Both the position numbers and the translations under genes were made by a program. The notes beneath the pieces are model-generated. The model was not told where the DNA came from. It saw only the letters and a program-made list of their open reading frames with translations, and searched no databases. From positions 1-25,907 of the forward strand of contig CAMLFF010000008.1 in NCBI GenBank assembly GCA_946479185.1: a stretch of DNA of 25,907 nt, written 5' to 3'. Source of the stretch: an uncultured Sphingobium sp. GTDB taxonomy: Bacteria; Pseudomonadota; Alphaproteobacteria; Sphingomonadales; Sphingomonadaceae. Shown piece after piece: positions 15,191-22,428 of the stretch (positions are counted from its first letter, which is position 1; each line of letters opens with the position of its first letter).

Positions 15191-15231
15191 AAAAACCCGG
15201 GGCAGGCCATGCGCGGCATAGCCCACCCCGG
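15191..15231 (-). terminator. Very strong intrinsic terminator of sciP (minus strand)
   Basis: Read on the minus strand, CCGGGGTGGGCTATGC (15231-15216) and GCATGGCCTGCCCCGG (15212-15197) form a 16-bp stem with a few G-T wobbles and a CGC loop. G and five T follow (15191-15195). It begins 14 nt after the sciP stop codon. Confidence 0.88.
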
Positions 15232-15245
15232 CAGTCGTCGATGGT

Positions 15246-15545
15246 TCAGTAACGTTGCTGCCGCTCATAGAGCGACTTGTAATGTTGAATGCGCGTGACC
15301 CGCAGGCCGGGCATGCCCGACCGGTCGACAGCGCGCTGCCAGCTGGCGAATTCTTCGAGCGTGAGGGAGTAGCGCTCGCAGGCTTCGTCCACCGTCAGCA
15401 GACCGCCATTGACGGCCGCCACGACTTCCGCTTTTCGGCGCACAACCCAACGGGTGGTGTCCGGCGACGGAAGCGAATCAAGGGTGAGTGGTTCCCCAAG
15501 GGGACCAACGACTTGAGCCGGGCGTATCTTCTGGTTCTCGATCAT
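15246..15545 (-). CDS. sciP: SciP-type small CtrA inhibitory protein (DUF1153)
   Basis: Helix-turn-helix protein that in Caulobacter binds the master cell-cycle regulator CtrA and blocks transcription of its targets. The 99-residue product contains the near-invariant core PDTTRWVVRRKAEVVAAVNG, then GLLTVDEACERYSLTLEEF, ASWQRAVDRSGMPGLRVTR and IQHYK. The ATG at 15545 is preferred because GAGGATAAG lies just before it and the N-terminus then aligns with the family. An upstream in-frame ATG at 15596 would add 17 residues without a good ribosome binding site. The C-terminal SLYERQQRY tail extends slightly past the Caulobacter protein. No canonical CtrA box (TTAA-N7-TTAA) was found in the 100 nt upstream. 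Two tandem terminators follow the gene. Confidence 0.93.
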   Translation of the reverse strand: MIENQKIRPAQVVGPLGEPLTLDSLPSPDTTRWVVRRKAEVVAAVNGGLLTVDEACERYSLTLEEFASWQRAVDRSGMPGLRVTRIQHYKSLYERQQRY

Positions 15546-15625
15546 CTTATCCTCATTCACCGACGGGGATCGGTATGACTTGGTCTTCTCGCTCATGATG
15601 ATGGCCTCAAAGCTTTTCCCTTCGG

Positions 15626-15946
15626 CTAACCGCCTAAGTGAACGTGGCCTTCACCATTGGTCCCCACCGCCAGGAGTGCAGCCACTTCCGCATTGAACGA
15701 ACCCGCCGCCCTGTGCAGGACGTGCGGACTCACCCGGTTCGATGCGAAGATCAAAGTCAGCCGGTCCGGTTCATCCGCGAGGACGACCGGAAGGTCAGCC
15801 TCATGGACTTGCCGTGCAGTTGGCGCCGTCGCCTGACGGGCCGCGTGCATGGCGAGCAGTAGGGTCAGGTCCGGAATCCGGTTGCCTTCTCCGCCCGCCA
15901 GATTGACGGCCATGCCTTGATCATGTGGTATTACACTCATGCCCAT
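15626..15946 (-). CDS. Small hypothetical protein upstream of sciP
   Basis: Function not recognised. It encodes 106 residues (104 if the second ATG at 15940 is used). The codons show the strong third-position G/C preference of the neighbouring genes, which argues for real coding. The C-terminal half reads as a plausible folded domain (DLPVVLADEPDRLTLIFASN, then VLHRAAGSFNAEVAALLAVG and a His-containing end GHVHLGG). The N-terminus (MSVIPHDQGMAVNLAGGEG) has no signal peptide or membrane segment. No clear Shine-Dalgarno sequence precedes either start. The gene ends 80 nt before the preferred sciP start on the same strand, so the two may be co-transcribed. The opposite-strand ORF here is Arg/His/Cys-rich and implausible. 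Confidence 0.55.
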   Translation of the reverse strand: MGMSVIPHDQGMAVNLAGGEGNRIPDLTLLLAMHAARQATAPTARQVHEADLPVVLADEPDRLTLIFASNRVSPHVLHRAAGSFNAEVAALLAVGTNGEGHVHLGG

Positions 15947-16103
15947 GGGCTAAGTGCTAACAGGCAAAAGATAATCGGTCGTAAAGGCGCTGGTGATTTG
16001 TTGTTAGGTGAGATTACCGATATGTGTTTTTCCGCCTAATGTGTTGGTTTTCCGGGATTTAGCGCGCTGGCCGTTTCGTCCGGTTGCCCCTATATGACGA
16101 TGG

Positions 16104-17210
16104 ATGGATGATCTTTTCCAGCTTCCGCGCCCGCTTGAAGGCAAGCGCATCGTCGTCGCCATGTCCGGCGGTGTGGATTCGAGCGTGGTTGCGGCGCTCG
16201 CTGCGCGCTCGGGCGCCGAGACGATTGGCATCACTTTGCAGCTTTATGATCATGGCGCAGCGGTGGGCCGCACGGGTAGTTGCTGCGCGGGGCAGGATAT
16301 TCGCGATGCACGCGCCGTCGCCGATAAGCTCGGCATCGCGCACTATGTCTTTGATTATGAAAGCCGCTTTCGCGATTCGGTGATGGAGGGCTTTGCCGAC
16401 GAATATCTCGCTGGTCGCACACCCATCCCCTGCGTTCGTTGCAATATGGGCGTGAAGTTTACGGACCTGTTTGCGATGGCGCGCGATCTGGGCGCCGATT
16501 GCCTCGCGACTGGCCATTATGTGCGGCGCATGTTGGGCGCGGCGGGGGCGGAACTGCATCGCGCAGTCGATCCGGCGCGGGACCAGAGCTATTTCCTATT
16601 CGCGACCACGCAAGCACAGCTCGATTATCTGCGCTTTCCCTTGGGCGGCATGGAAAAGCCCGCCGTGCGCGCGATCGCCGCCGATCTTGGGCTGGGCGTC
16701 GCGCTGAAGCCGGACAGTCAGGATATCTGCTTCGTGCCCGATGGCGATTATGCCAGCATCGTTCGCAAGCTTCGGCCTGACGCGGATGATGCGGGCGAGA
16801 TCGTCCATATCGATGGGCGCGTGTTGGGGCCACACAAGGGCCTCATCCATTATACGGTCGGGCAGCGGCGCGGGCTGGAGATTGGCGGGCTTGCCGAGCC
16901 GATTTACGTCGTGCGGCTGGATGCGCAGAGCAAACAGGTGATCGTGGGGCCAAAGGCCGCGCTCGCCGTGCGGTCTGCGCGCATAGAAGAGATGAACTGG
17001 ATTGGTGGGGATTATAGCGGCCCGCTCAACGCCAAGGTCCGCTCAATGTCCAGGCCCGTCCCGGCGCGGCTGGAGGGTGATCGACTGTTGTTCGACGCTG
17101 CCGAATATGGCGTCGCGCCGGGGCAGGCTGCCGTATTTTACGCCGGGGATCGCGTTCTGGGCGGCGGCTGGATTGCCGAAACCGAGAGCGCCGACTTGGT
17201 CGCGGTCTGA
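16104..17210 (+). CDS. mnmA: tRNA-specific 2-thiouridylase MnmA
   Basis: Thiolates U34 at the wobble position of tRNA-Lys, -Glu and -Gln using ATP and sulphur delivered by a persulphide relay. The 368-residue product (E. coli 368) has the ATP-pyrophosphatase P-loop SGGVDSS (21-27), the catalytic Cys113 in [17 protein letters not shown], the RDQSYFL motif and the second catalytic Cys209 in [10 protein letters not shown]. The C-terminal TVGQRRGL and PVPAR segments are also present. The start ATG at 16104 gives the expected N-terminal length; the cluster of overlapping ATGs at 16100 and 16108 is in other frames. It follows a 157-nt gap that is distinctly more AT-rich than its surroundings and divergent from the small gene before sciP. 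It converges on the transporter gene with a 6-nt gap. Confidence 0.97.
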   Translation: MDDLFQLPRPLEGKRIVVAMSGGVDSSVVAALAARSGAETIGITLQLYDHGAAVGRTGSCCAGQDIRDARAVADKLGIAHYVFDYESRFRDSVMEGFADEYLAGRTPIPCVRCNMGVKFTDLFAMARDLGADCLATGHYVRRMLGAAGAELHRAVDPARDQSYFLFATTQAQLDYLRFPLGGMEKPAVRAIAADLGLGVALKPDSQDICFVPDGDYASIVRKLRPDADDAGEIVHIDGRVLGPHKGLIHYTVGQRRGLEIGGLAEPIYVVRLDAQSKQVIVGPKAALAVRSARIEEMNWIGGDYSGPLNAKVRSMSRPVPARLEGDRLLFDAAEYGVAPGQAAVFYAGDRVLGGGWIAETESADLVAV

Positions 17211-17216
17211 TCGCGC

Positions 17217-18545
17217 TTAATTGACGAGCGGCGTCAGCTCGGCCTGTTCCTCCTCAGGCGTGTCGATCACATTGCCGATGCGCATCAGGGCGAAGATGAC
17301 GCAGCTGGCGACCGTCATCGCGATCAGGATCGGCATGACGAGCACCAATCCGCCAGCGCCATAAATCCATGCGAACAGGCTCGCACCCAAGGCAACCGGC
17401 AGGTTGGAGATCGAATTATAGATGGTGAACTGCGTGGCGCCCACGCGCTTGTCAGAAAGCCGCATGCGCAGCGGGCTACTGCTCACGGAGGTCAGCACGT
17501 CGGTCAACTCCCGCCCGATGGAGAGGATGACAAAGACATAGCCGATCGTCGCGATCTCTGGTGAGACGAGATAGACCAGCCCGATCAGGATATAGCCTGC
17601 ATAAGTGACGACCGTCGCGCGCCTTGGCCCGATCTTCGCCACGAGAAACGAGCCGATGCCCATGCAGGCGACGGAGCAGACCAGCCCCACCGTGGCGACC
17701 ATGCTGGAATAGGCACTGGTGGTGAAACCCGCCTGCGTCGTCGCGAACACAGGCCAGAAGGCCGTGAACGCGCCGCCGACCGCGCGACCAAACACGCTGG
17801 CGCAGAGCAGGACGAGGCTATCCCGCTTGATGAGTGAGCGGAAGGTGATGGCCAGAATTTCCAGCCAGGGCCTGCCATGCGCTTCCCTGGCTTCCGCCGA
17901 TGCCTCGCCCTGCGTCCAGGGCAGCAGCTTTTCGCCGGGTCGTTCGCGCAGGATGATGGCGAGGATGAGGAAGCCGATATTGAGCGGCGTGAAGGCGAAG
18001 AAGGCGACGCTGGAGCCATAATGTTGCAGCAAATAGCCGCCCAGCGCGCCACCAGTCGCTATGCCAAGAGCCTGCCCGCCAAACATGAAGGCGCTGGCCG
18101 GGCCTTGCTCATCCTCCTTGAGAATATCGACAGCAAGACCGTCCACCGCGACATCCTGCATCGCACCGCCGCAGAAGATCAGGAAGCCGAGCGCGGAAAT
18201 CAGCGCCAGCTCGTGCGGCATCGGCCCGACAACCGCTGCCGTCACCAGCCCGGCGAGGATGACACTTTGCGAGACGATGAGCCACACGCGGCGGCGGCCC
18301 ATCGGTAGATAAGTGTAGCGATCCATCAGCGCCGCGCCGATGAATTTGAAGCTCCACGGCAGATAGGTGGTCGCGACCAGCGCAGCGACCGCACCGGCAG
18401 GCATGCCATTGGCGGAGAGCCAGGCCGCCATTGCCGTGAGGAACAGGCCAATCGGCAGCCCCTGCGCGACATAAAAGATCATCATGCTGCCGATGCGCAG
18501 CCGCTTGCTCTCACTCAGGACAAGCCCGCTGCTGATACCACTCAC
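17217..18545 (-). CDS. MFS transporter, AmpG-like
   Basis: Twelve-segment inner-membrane permease of the major facilitator superfamily. The 442-residue product has the AmpG/PAT-type opening MMIFYVAQGLPIGLFLTAMA, and LPWSFKFIGAALMDRYTYLP with GRRRVW as the cytoplasmic loop A equivalent. The acidic FCGGAMQDVAVDGLAVDIL and SAFMFGGQALGIATGGALGG in transmembrane segments 4-5 are typical of muropeptide permease AmpG and its acetyl-CoA-transporter relatives. The start appears to be GTG at 18545, with a possible internal start at residue 21 (MMIF). The substrate is not determined; anhydromuropeptide recycling is a reasonable guess, but no cell-wall recycling or beta-lactamase gene is adjacent. It is the last of three minus-strand genes with gaps of 64 and 92 nt. 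Confidence 0.87.
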   Translation of the reverse strand: MSGISSGLVLSESKRLRIGSMMIFYVAQGLPIGLFLTAMAAWLSANGMPAGAVAALVATTYLPWSFKFIGAALMDRYTYLPMGRRRVWLIVSQSVILAGLVTAAVVGPMPHELALISALGFLIFCGGAMQDVAVDGLAVDILKEDEQGPASAFMFGGQALGIATGGALGGYLLQHYGSSVAFFAFTPLNIGFLILAIILRERPGEKLLPWTQGEASAEAREAHGRPWLEILAITFRSLIKRDSLVLLCASVFGRAVGGAFTAFWPVFATTQAGFTTSAYSSMVATVGLVCSVACMGIGSFLVAKIGPRRATVVTYAGYILIGLVYLVSPEIATIGYVFVILSIGRELTDVLTSVSSSPLRMRLSDKRVGATQFTIYNSISNLPVALGASLFAWIYGAGGLVLVMPILIAMTVASCVIFALMRIGNVIDTPEEEQAELTPLVN

Positions 18546-18637
18546 CTGTGATGCAACCCCAATGCCAAGCTAAGCCCGGATGCTAGGCGATAGAGGCCAA
18601 AGCGCAATCAGTTTCGCGATGGCAAAGGTGCGCAGGC

Positions 18638-19000
18638 TTAGCGCGTGGTGCGGCTCACGATCTGCGCATTGCCATCGGGTTTGACCATGATGAGATGGGC
18701 ATCGCCCTGATCGCATTGCGCGCGCCAGGTCGGTTGCTTCTGCATCGGCTCGACCTGCTCGACCGAGATGACATCCCGGCACGGCAGGTCCGCATCGCGA
18801 ATGGCGCGCAGGAACACGCCTTGCTGCTCGGTCTGCGAGAGGTTCTGGATGGCGGTAACATAATCCACCGCGTTGGCGGCGTTCGTGGCGTTGTCCACTG
18901 CTGCGGCGTTTTCAATTGGCGGCGTCGCCTCGTTGCGCTCGCTCGCACCATTGCAAGCGCTGAGCGTGAGGGCAGCCATGCCGATGATGAACAGACGCAT
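18638..19000 (-). CDS. Small lipoprotein, unknown function
   Basis: Function not recognised. The 120-residue product begins MRLFIIGMAALTLSACNGAS, with a lipobox LSAC and Cys16 as the lipidated residue, so it is an envelope lipoprotein. A low-complexity Asn/Ala/Glu linker follows (about residues 20-45). A small domain then carries two more cysteines (DLPCRDVISVEQVEP and WRAQCDQGDAHLIMVKPDG) that may form a disulphide. The start at 19000 is fixed by AGAGGAAGA just upstream; an in-frame ATG at 19057 would bury the signal peptide. It lies between the exported esterase and the AmpG-like transporter on the same strand, which makes an envelope-related transcription unit possible but unproven. Confidence 0.82.
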   Translation of the reverse strand: MRLFIIGMAALTLSACNGASERNEATPPIENAAAVDNATNAANAVDYVTAIQNLSQTEQQGVFLRAIRDADLPCRDVISVEQVEPMQKQPTWRAQCDQGDAHLIMVKPDGNAQIVSRTTR

Positions 19001-19064
19001 TTTCTTCCTCTCAGCCAAGCTGTTGATGAAGCTATGATATCGGCTGTCCTGCGCCAATGACAGG

Positions 19065-19997
19065 CTAAATGCCGATTTGTTTCTTGATCCAAGCGTCGAC
19101 CACGGACGTCGCCGGATAATCCGGGTCGCCCAGTTTGCGATTTATATCCATATGGCCCTTGAGGCCCTTGCCGGGGATCGCCTCAATGGTCGCGCTCGTG
19201 CCCCCCTTGCGCAGCGCCGCGGCAAGGGCGGTGGCTTGTTCCGCGCCATCCTCCCGCGCGACATGGAGGAGCAGGAAGGCCGGGGCATTGGGTGCAGCGG
19301 CTTGCAGGGTCGGAGAGAGGGCGCGTTGCCGAGCGGGATCATCCCCAAAGGCCTGCGCGTAGGTATCGTGCATGATGCGTGGGCCGGAGGTGAGCTGCTT
19401 CGGCACATCATAGGCCGCGCCATCGATGGCGATGATGCCCGCCACGGCGCTCTCACTCAGCCCGGCGGCTTTGAGATAGGCGGGGTCAGTGCCGACCAGC
19501 GAAACGAGATGCGCGCCTGCGCTGTGGCCCATCAGGATGATGCGGCGCGGATCGACGCCCAGCGCGCGCGCCTGACCAGTCAGCTTTGCCACGGCATTCG
19601 CCACATCGGCTGCTTGCTGCTCCACAGTCGCCTGCGGCACGAGGCGATAATTGAGGGAGGCAAAGGCATAGCCCTGCGCGGTATAATGCGCGACCTTGGT
19701 CTTGCCGGTGGCGATGCTCTTGTCGCCGCGCTTCCAGCCGCCGCCATGTACGAAGATGATGAGCGGCGCGGGTTTCGCGCTCTTAGCGCTCGGTTGCCAG
19801 ATGGAGAGCGTCTGCAAGGGGTCGCTGCCATAGGCTATCTCGCGCCCGCCCACCGTCTGATCCTTGGCAAGCTGGCCCTTGAAGCGCTCTGCAGCGCGCT
19901 CACGCAGGCGATCCCGCAGACCGGCTTCGCTTGGAGCGGCTGCGACGAGGAGGAGAGAAGAAAGTGCGGCAAGGCTGACAAGCGATTTGCGAATCAT
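19065..19997 (-). CDS. Exported alpha/beta hydrolase (esterase/lipase family)
   Basis: Probable periplasmic carboxylesterase of the hormone-sensitive-lipase/BD-FAE-like group. The 310-residue product has a signal peptide (MIRKSLVSLAALSSLLLVAA, cleavage near PSEA). The oxyanion-hole motif HGGGW is at residues 84-88 and the nucleophile elbow GHSAG at 157-161 (Ser159). A late histidine (His282 in GHMDIN) completes the likely triad with an acidic residue near Asp250. LNYRLVPQATVEQQAADVAN is typical of this group. AAAAGGGGA lies upstream of the ATG. The natural substrate cannot be deduced. It diverges from purA across a 225-nt region and may head a minus-strand unit with the lipoprotein and transporter. 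Confidence 0.9.
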   Translation of the reverse strand: MIRKSLVSLAALSSLLLVAAAPSEAGLRDRLRERAAERFKGQLAKDQTVGGREIAYGSDPLQTLSIWQPSAKSAKPAPLIIFVHGGGWKRGDKSIATGKTKVAHYTAQGYAFASLNYRLVPQATVEQQAADVANAVAKLTGQARALGVDPRRIILMGHSAGAHLVSLVGTDPAYLKAAGLSESAVAGIIAIDGAAYDVPKQLTSGPRIMHDTYAQAFGDDPARQRALSPTLQAAAPNAPAFLLLHVAREDGAEQATALAAALRKGGTSATIEAIPGKGLKGHMDINRKLGDPDYPATSVVDAWIKKQIGI

Positions 19998-20091
19998 CGA
20001 GAGGTCCCCTTTTCGATTGAGGCAACCTGACCAACCGAGCCTTTAGCTGCGATGAACCGTTGCGCGATATCACTAACGAACGTCCTCGCGC

Positions 20092-20120
20092 CTTGACCGG
20101 CAGGAAGAGCGCGGCTAACG
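20092..20120 (+). promoter_or_regulatory. Candidate purA promoter
   Basis: CTTGAC (20092-20097) is followed after exactly 17 nt by CTAACG (20115-20120). This fits the alphaproteobacterial housekeeping layout of CTTGAC with a CTA-starting -10. It lies about 100 nt before the purA start codon and would give a structured leader. Confidence 0.5.
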
Positions 20121-20161
20121 ACCCGCCCGGACCGGGCCGCGATGCCCGCACGATCCAGTCC

Positions 20162-20189
20162 GCTCGCCGAGTCCTGTCGAAGGGCGAGC
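20162..20189 (+). repeat. Palindromic dispersed-repeat-like hairpin in the purA leader
   Basis: GCTCGCC (20162-20168) pairs with GGCGAGC (20183-20189) around GAGTCCTGTCGAAG. The TGTCGAAGGGCGAGC part resembles a palindromic repeat common between genes in sphingomonads and relatives, as I recall it. CGAGC (20185-20189) can alternatively pair with GCTCG (20197-20201), so two exclusive hairpins are possible. Confidence 0.5.
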
Positions 20190-20222
20190 TGGATCCGCTC
20201 GGCAGGGCGGAGAATTGTATTC

Positions 20223-21512
20223 ATGGCAAATGTTACCGTAATCGGCGCTCAATGGGGCGATGAAGGTAAAGGCAAGATCGTCGATTGGCTCGCAAACCGG
20301 GCCGATTGCGTCGTGCGCTTTCAAGGCGGACACAATGCCGGACACACGCTGGTCGTTGATGGTCAGGTGTATAAGATCAGCCTCGTGCCTTCCGGCATCG
20401 TCACTGGCACCTTGTCGATCATCGGCAATGGCGTGGTGCTCGACCCCTGGGCGCTGAAGAGCGAGATCGAGAAGCTTGAAGGGCAGGGCGTGCATGTCGA
20501 CCGCAGCAATTTTGCTGTGGCGGATAATTGCCCGCTCATCCTGCCCATCCACCGCGATCTTGATGGGTTGCGTGAGACGGCGGCTGGCAAGGGCAAGATC
20601 GGCACGACAGGTCGCGGCATTGGCCCGGCCTATGAGGATAAGGTCGGCCGCCGCGCGATCCGCGTGTGTGATCTGGCCCATCTCGATGCGCTGGAGCCGC
20701 AGCTTGATCGCCTCTGTGCGCATCATGATGCGCTGCGGGCAGGCTTTGGCGAGCCGCCGATCGATCGCGCCAAGCTGATCGAAGAGTTGCGCGAGATTGC
20801 GCCCTTCGTGCTGCAATTTGCCGAGCCGGTGTGGAAGCGCCTGCGCGATGTGCGCAAGGCGGGCAAGCGCATCCTGTTCGAGGGTGCGCAAGGCGTGCTG
20901 CTCGATGTCGATCATGGCACTTATCCGTTCGTCACCTCATCCAACACGGTGAGCGGCACGGTCGCGTCCGGCTCCGGCATGGGACCGAATGCGGCGGGCT
21001 TTGTGCTCGGTATCGTGAAGGCTTACACCACGCGGGTCGGCTCCGGGCCTTTCCCGACTGAGCTTGAGGATGAGACTGGCGAGCGCCTTGGCGTGCGCGG
21101 TCATGAATTTGGCACCGTGACGGCCCGCAAACGCCGCTGCGGCTGGTTCGATGCGGTGCTGGTCCGCCAAACGTGCGCGCTCTCTGGCGTGACCGGGATT
21201 GCGCTTACCAAGATCGACGTGCTGGATGGCTTCGAGACGATCAAGATTTGCACCGGCTACAAGCTGAACGGCGAAGCGATTGATTATCTGCCAGCGCATG
21301 CGGCGGATCAGGCGGCTGTCGAGCCAATCTATGAAGAGATGGCTGGCTGGGAAGGCACGACCGTTGGCGCGCGGAGCTGGGCCGATCTGCCTGCACAGGC
21401 GATCAAATATATCCGCCGCATCGAAGAGCTGATCGAGTGCCCGGTGGCGAGCGTTTCGACCTCGCCCGAGCGTGAAGACACGATCCTGGTGCGCGATCCT
21501 TTCGAGGACTGA
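20223..21512 (+). CDS. purA: Adenylosuccinate synthetase
   Basis: Joins IMP and aspartate using GTP to form adenylosuccinate, the first committed step to AMP. The 429-residue product (E. coli 432) begins [20 protein letters not shown], with the GTP-binding loop GDEGKGK. Asp13 and His41 are in the catalytic base and acid positions. It also has [20 protein letters not shown], the IMP loop, [20 protein letters not shown], and the base-recognition [11 protein letters not shown]. The ATG at 20223 has a GGAG element upstream; the frame is open further upstream but the family N-terminus fixes the start. It stands alone between a structured leader and a strong inverted-repeat terminator. Confidence 0.98.
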   Translation: MANVTVIGAQWGDEGKGKIVDWLANRADCVVRFQGGHNAGHTLVVDGQVYKISLVPSGIVTGTLSIIGNGVVLDPWALKSEIEKLEGQGVHVDRSNFAVADNCPLILPIHRDLDGLRETAAGKGKIGTTGRGIGPAYEDKVGRRAIRVCDLAHLDALEPQLDRLCAHHDALRAGFGEPPIDRAKLIEELREIAPFVLQFAEPVWKRLRDVRKAGKRILFEGAQGVLLDVDHGTYPFVTSSNTVSGTVASGSGMGPNAAGFVLGIVKAYTTRVGSGPFPTELEDETGERLGVRGHEFGTVTARKRRCGWFDAVLVRQTCALSGVTGIALTKIDVLDGFETIKICTGYKLNGEAIDYLPAHAADQAAVEPIYEEMAGWEGTTVGARSWADLPAQAIKYIRRIEELIECPVASVSTSPEREDTILVRDPFED

Positions 21513-21520
21513 AAATTGAG

Positions 21521-21554
21521 CGTGGCGCCCAGCCATTGAAGGCGGGGCGCCACG
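21521..21554. terminator. Bidirectional terminator between purA and the 24-aa gene
   Basis: CGTGGCGCCC (21521-21530) and GGGCGCCACG (21545-21554) form a perfect 10-bp GC-rich stem with a 14-nt loop, between the convergent purA stop and the small peptide gene. On the minus strand the stem is followed by CTCAATTTTC. The plus-strand tail is only weakly T-rich. Confidence 0.7.
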
Positions 21555-21566
21555 ATCCATCTCACT

Positions 21567-21641
21567 TTAGAAGATGAGATAAAGGAGGATGATGATGGGG
21601 ATTGGGATGCCGATCAGCCAAAGCAAAAGTCCTTTGCCCAT
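21567..21641 (-). CDS. 24-residue hydrophobic membrane peptide
   Basis: Very short gene. The peptide starts MGKGLLLWLIGIP, continues IP, and ends IIILLYLIF before a TAA stop. It is one hydrophobic segment with a short positively charged N-terminus, so insertion into the inner membrane is likely. AAGGAG lies seven nt upstream of the ATG, one of the best ribosome binding sites in the window, and is strong support for translation. The double Ile-Pro pattern looks deliberate rather than random: random translation of GC-rich DNA would give Ala/Arg/Gly. Similar LLW-IGIP-PIII peptides occur, as I recall, as tiny unannotated membrane proteins in proteobacteria, but I cannot name a family. It converges on purA and diverges from hisG. 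Function is unknown. Confidence 0.75.
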   Translation of the reverse strand: MGKGLLLWLIGIPIPIIILLYLIF

Positions 21642-21709
21642 GTCTATTCTCCTTATTGCTGTATCAATCTAACGCGCGGCGCGGCGAAGCGTTGCGCGCG
21701 AGGTAGCGG

Positions 21710-21760
21710 TAAGGCGCGGCTTGCAATTGCAGTTCCGCGCGCAAACGCTTAAGGCGCGGC
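21710..21760 (+). promoter_or_regulatory. hisG upstream region: direct repeat flanking a palindrome
   Basis: TAAGGCGCGGC occurs at 21710-21720 and again at 21750-21760, exactly 40 nt apart. The perfect 10-nt palindrome TGCAATTGCA lies between them (21722-21731). The second repeat supplies the AAGG element before the hisG ATG. A regulatory role is possible but not shown. Confidence 0.35.
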
Positions 21761-21765
21761 CCATC

Positions 21766-22428
21766 ATGAGCCGCTCAATCACCTTCGCCATCCCCAAGGG
21801 ACGCATCCTGGAAGAAGCCCTGCCGTTGCTTGCGCAGGCGGGCATTGAGCCGGAGGCAGAGTTCCACAAGAAGGAAAGCCGCGCGCTCAAATTCGCGACC
21901 AATGTCGAGGGCCTCTCGATCATCCGCGTGCGCGCTTTCGATGTCGCGACCTTCGTGGCGCATGGCGCAGCGCAGATCGGCATTGTCGGGTCGGATGTGG
22001 TCGCGGAGTTCGGCTATTCCGAGCTTTATGCGCCGGTCGACCTGCAGATCGGCCATTGCCGCCTCTCCATTGCCGAGCCGGTCGATGCCCCGCAGGAGGA
22101 TGAAAGCGCGCCGAGCCACGTGCGCGTGGCCACGAAATATCCCCACCTCACCCGCGATCATTTCGAGCGGCTGGGCATTCAGGCCGAGTGCGTGAAGCTC
22201 AACGGCGCAATGGAGCTTGCCCCGTCGCTGGGGCTGGCGCGTCGGATTGTCGATCTTGTGTCGTCGGGTGCAACGCTCAAGGCCAATGGCCTGGTGGAAA
22301 CCGCCAAGATCATGGACATTAGCGCGCGGCTGATCGTCAACCGCGCCGCGATGAAGATGCGCGCAGCGGAGCTGGTGCCGATGGTCGAGCGCTTCCGCGC
22401 CGCCGTGGAGGCCAGCCGTGCCGCTTAA
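21766..22428 (+). CDS. hisG: ATP phosphoribosyltransferase, short form
   Basis: First enzyme of histidine synthesis, joining ATP and PRPP to phosphoribosyl-ATP. The 220-residue product starts [20 protein letters not shown] and has [15 protein letters not shown]. The PRPP-binding segment [14 protein letters not shown] is at residues 163-176. It lacks the roughly 80-residue C-terminal regulatory domain of long HisG (E. coli 299), so it is the short form. In known systems that form needs the HisZ subunit for activity and histidine feedback. hisZ is not in this window and must lie elsewhere. An in-frame TTG at 21721 would add 15 residues; the ATG at 21766 fits the family. It overlaps hisD by 11 nt, so translation is coupled. 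Confidence 0.96.
   Translation: MSRSITFAIPKGRILEEALPLLAQAGIEPEAEFHKKESRALKFATNVEGLSIIRVRAFDVATFVAHGAAQIGIVGSDVVAEFGYSELYAPVDLQIGHCRLSIAEPVDAPQEDESAPSHVRVATKYPHLTRDHFERLGIQAECVKLNGAMELAPSLGLARRIVDLVSSGATLKANGLVETAKIMDISARLIVNRAAMKMRAAELVPMVERFRAAVEASRAA

Noticed and set aside
15638..15862. Plus-strand 74-residue ORF opposite the small gene before sciP
   Set aside because: Composition is Arg/His/Cys-heavy without structure, whereas the minus-strand frame shows GC3-biased codons and a plausible protein.
16004..16234. Minus-strand ORF upstream of and into mnmA
   Set aside because: It overlaps the mnmA P-loop region antisense and is Ser/Thr/Arg-rich low-information sequence.
19077..20030. 317-residue plus-strand ORF opposite the exported esterase
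   Set aside because: The minus-strand gene has a signal peptide, HGGGW and GHSAG motifs; the plus-strand frame shows no domain and overlaps it fully.
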